A stretch of 64,000 nucleotides of DNA. Origin: Pseudomonas sp. NFR16. Lineage in GTDB: Bacteria > Pseudomonadota > Gammaproteobacteria > Pseudomonadales > Pseudomonadaceae. The stretch spans positions 1,331,333 to 1,395,332 of the forward strand of contig NZ_FNYJ01000001.1 of NCBI RefSeq assembly GCF_900108875.1. Reading direction: 5' to 3'. Under the pieces are notes generated by a model. The model ran no database searches and was not told the DNA's origin. It worked only from the letters and a program-made list of their open reading frames with translations. Below, in pieces: positions 62,318-64,000 of this stretch; positions within the stretch are counted from its first letter, which is position 1, and every line of letters starts with the position of its first letter. A program made the translations under genes and the position numbers.

Positions 62318-62817
62318 ACCTCGGTATGTTTTTGGCACTCGCCGCGCTATTCGTTGCGGCGTCCAAATATGAAAAACCACCACCTGAACCGCCGCCTAAA
62401 CCCCGGTATTTCGGGACGGCTGTAACACCTATGGATCACGAAATAAGTGACACGTTCGTGCAGCCGGTCTATGTCAATGGCGGCGGAGTGGGCGCGGCTG
62501 GCACGGGCGGCAGTACGACCTATGGTGCACTAAGCCTTCCCGCCCCCTGGCATCCGGGATTGACCGTTCGGGTTAAATGGCGCCGTTGTGAAGCTTTTTA
62601 CAAAGAAAACCCCAAACCCGATTCAGAAGCGTGTCACTGGACTGAAAAAGATGTGTTGGTTCAACCTTACGATCATTCGGGTGGCACTCATATTCATATT
62701 CTGGAAAACGATGATGTTTTGATAATACCGAGCATGATGTTTCCGAGTCATCCTGATTATCCCGGCCCTGGCTTCCCCGAAAAAAACTTTGACACGCGGA
62801 AAGGAATCTCAAAATGA
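62308..62817 (+). CDS. DUF3304-like protein, copy 2 (putative immunity to the Tle1-type effector)
   Basis: A 169-residue paralogue of the preceding gene, with the same membrane-anchor start, Pro-rich linker and DUF3304-like core (LSLPAPWHPGLTVRVKW, LENDDVLIIPS). Its stop overlaps the effector's start by four bases (ATGA), so it is translationally coupled to the effector, as expected for a cognate immunity protein placed in the envelope where a phospholipase would act. Its Cys-containing insert (ENPKPDSEACHW) differs from copy 1. Immunity function is inferred from position. Confidence 0.78.
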   Translation: MRMNLGMFLALAALFVAASKYEKPPPEPPPKPRYFGTAVTPMDHEISDTFVQPVYVNGGGVGAAGTGGSTTYGALSLPAPWHPGLTVRVKWRRCEAFYKENPKPDSEACHWTEKDVLVQPYDHSGGTHIHILENDDVLIIPSMMFPSHPDYPGPGFPEKNFDTRKGISK

Positions 62818-64000
62818 GCCATATAAGCTGGAGCCCGCTGGATGCTCCCCCCTCTCGGTTTATTCTCCCGAACTTGCTGCTCCCTACAGCCCAATATCCC
62901 TGCCGACTGAAGCTGAGCTTTTCGATTTACTTTGACGGCACACGAAACAGTAAAGAAGAAGACAAGCCGAAGGGATCACATAGCAATGTCGCAAGACTGT
63001 CCGAACTCGGACTTGATAACGAACAGCAATGTATATACAGGCTCTACATCCAAGGCGTTGGTACTCGTTTTCCTGAAATAGGCGAGCCCGAGCCTCATCC
63101 AAACGGCGCCAAAGAAGGCGCATTCGGAGACCGACGGATCCGTTACGCCATGCTTTTCGTTGCTAACCAGGTCGCCCGAACTGCATACGGCCGTTATCTC
63201 GTTGACGAAGACCCACGGTCAATCACCCACGCCGTCAAAGACGACACCCTGATCCCCCGTTGGCGCGATCAGATCACCGCCATGCTCGTCCCACGCGTGG
63301 GCAGCCCGAAGATCGATGAAATCACCCTCGACCTGTTCGGTTTCTCGCGAGGGGCGACGGCAGCCCGGTCCTTTCTCAATCAATTGCTGATGCATTTCGG
63401 CAACGGAGACAGCACCTTTTGCGGCATTCCGCTGCGGGTGCGTTTCATGGGGCTGTTCGATACCGTGGCCTCGGTGGGGCTGGCCGACGCCTATCCGTTG
63501 CCGGTGGATGGCCACATGCACTGGGGCAAGAAAGCCCTGCTGACCATTCCCGATTGCGTCGAGCAGTGCGTGCACATGGTCGCCGCCCATGAAAACCGTG
63601 TCTCGTTTCCGGTGGATCTGGTCCGTGCCGGTGACACCTATCCAGCCAACTGCCTGGAGATCGTCTACCCCGGCATGCACGCCGACGTGGGCGGCGGTTA
63701 TGGCCTGCGCGAGCAAGGCAAAGGAACTCAGCTGGCAGACGGCAGCGTGCGTCATCTACAGGCGGACAAGCTGTCGCAGATTCCGTTGAACGACATGTAT
63801 GAACGCGCACTGCAGGCCGGCGTCCCGTTGAGAAAAATTGATCAGGTGGGCCTTAGACGCTCGGAAAGTGACCTCGCCATCAGCCCCGAGCTCCAGGACA
63901 GCTTCGACGCCTACATGGCGCAACTCACCGCTTTGCAAGGTGGCGCGCCGGTCACCGAGCACATGCTCGCCCACCGCAAGCTCTATCTGGGCTGGCGTAA
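62814..64000 (+). CDS. DUF2235 (Tle1-type) phospholipase effector, N-terminal part
   Basis: The frame from ATG at 62814 stays open through the window end (395 codons), so the gene continues beyond it. The lipase elbow FGFSRGATAARSF puts the nucleophile at Ser178, and YPGMHADVGGGYG holds a likely acid (Asp291) and nearby His289; FDGTRN near residue 44 is the family's N-terminal motif. DUF2235 proteins are the Tle1 family of T6SS antibacterial phospholipases. The first 300 bases are clearly more AT-rich than the rest, suggesting a mosaic origin. It follows vgrG, adaptor and immunity genes. Confidence 0.88.
   Translation, partial: MSHISWSPLDAPPSRFILPNLLLPTAQYPCRLKLSFSIYFDGTRNSKEEDKPKGSHSNVARLSELGLDNEQQCIYRLYIQGVGTRFPEIGEPEPHPNGAKEGAFGDRRIRYAMLFVANQVARTAYGRYLVDEDPRSITHAVKDDTLIPRWRDQITAMLVPRVGSPKIDEITLDLFGFSRGATAARSFLNQLLMHFGNGDSTFCGIPLRVRFMGLFDTVASVGLADAYPLPVDGHMHWGKKALLTIPDCVEQCVHMVAAHENRVSFPVDLVRAGDTYPANCLEIVYPGMHADVGGGYGLREQGKGTQLADGSVRHLQADKLSQIPLNDMYERALQAGVPLRKIDQVGLRRSESDLAISPELQDSFDAYMAQLTALQGGAPVTEHMLAHRKLYLGWR

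Larger units (their letters stand above)
61557..62813 (+). repeat. Tandem repeat of immunity gene plus flanking ORF (units of about 615 and 642 bp)
   Basis: Two diverged direct repeats, 61557-62171 and 62172-62813, each start at ATGAGCGCT, contain the KDLM..GNPYS segment and one DUF3304 gene, and end just before the next ATGAGC. Similarity is visible over nearly the whole unit. It is a duplication within the T6SS cargo locus. Confidence 0.8.

Overview
The window reads as one chromosomal segment of a Pseudomonas species, probably of the fluorescens/syringae lineage. It is GC-rich and densely coded, it has Pseudomonas-type REP sequences near 39.4-39.6 kb, and most of its gene families are typical of the genus (NhaR, NorR, PbpG, YggL, MntH, RLAN-type RimK, VgrG with DUF4123). 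It holds about 65 protein genes, two tRNA-Val genes, one probable small RNA and several clear terminators. I see no phage, insertion sequence, CRISPR array or rRNA. The genus call is an inference from gene content, not a database match.

Layout. 0-13.5 kb: a partial LysR gene beside an NmrA-type reductase, a rhamnosyltransferase-like GT2, molybdenum cofactor genes (moeA-moaB and divergent mobA), a small lipoprotein, a pseudouridine synthase, an orphan terminator that probably ends a small RNA, an acyltransferase, a stand-alone amtB, a YqjD/YqjE/YqjK-like trio, an EAL protein and dgt. 13.5-19.2 kb: a BvgAS/EvgAS/RocSA-like phosphorelay with a lone receiver protein, a NarL-type regulator and a 1219-residue hybrid kinase, flanked by inverted repeats that look like regulator sites. 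19.3-31.4 kb: yggL, dacB, a NitT/TauT-type ABC importer, small envelope proteins, two tRNA-Val genes in a duplicated cassette, an FAD amine oxidase, a degenerate C39-peptidase-like lipoprotein and terC. 31.5-49 kb: nhaR, an MFS exporter, YceH, an SdhL-type shikimate dehydrogenase-like protein, small proteins, pbpG followed by a REP array, a CorA-like transporter with a RLAN/ATP-grasp ligase divergent from a GNAT-C39 peptidase, mntH, an MFS transporter and norR.

49.1-55.1 kb is a tight five-gene operon whose first three products match the mycobacterial route to polyprenyl-phosphoryl-D-arabinofuranose: a HAD-UbiA fusion, a DprE1-like oxidase and a DprE2-like reductase. An AglD/YbhN-type membrane protein and a GT-C-type membrane protein follow. 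Together they could make, flip and transfer D-arabinofuranose to a surface glycan or pilin. 55.1-58.0 kb carries an HVA1-family protein, a GH15 glycosidase and a short-chain dehydrogenase.

58.2-64.0 kb is a type VI secretion cargo module: vgrG, a DUF4123 adaptor, two tandem DUF3304-like (putative immunity) genes and the first 395 codons of a DUF2235/Tle1-type phospholipase effector that runs off the window. The two immunity-like genes lie in a roughly 0.6 kb tandem repeat that also carries a short ORF beginning ATGAGC like the effector, possibly the scar of lost effector copies. This module and the arabinofuranose operon are the most unusual parts of the window.
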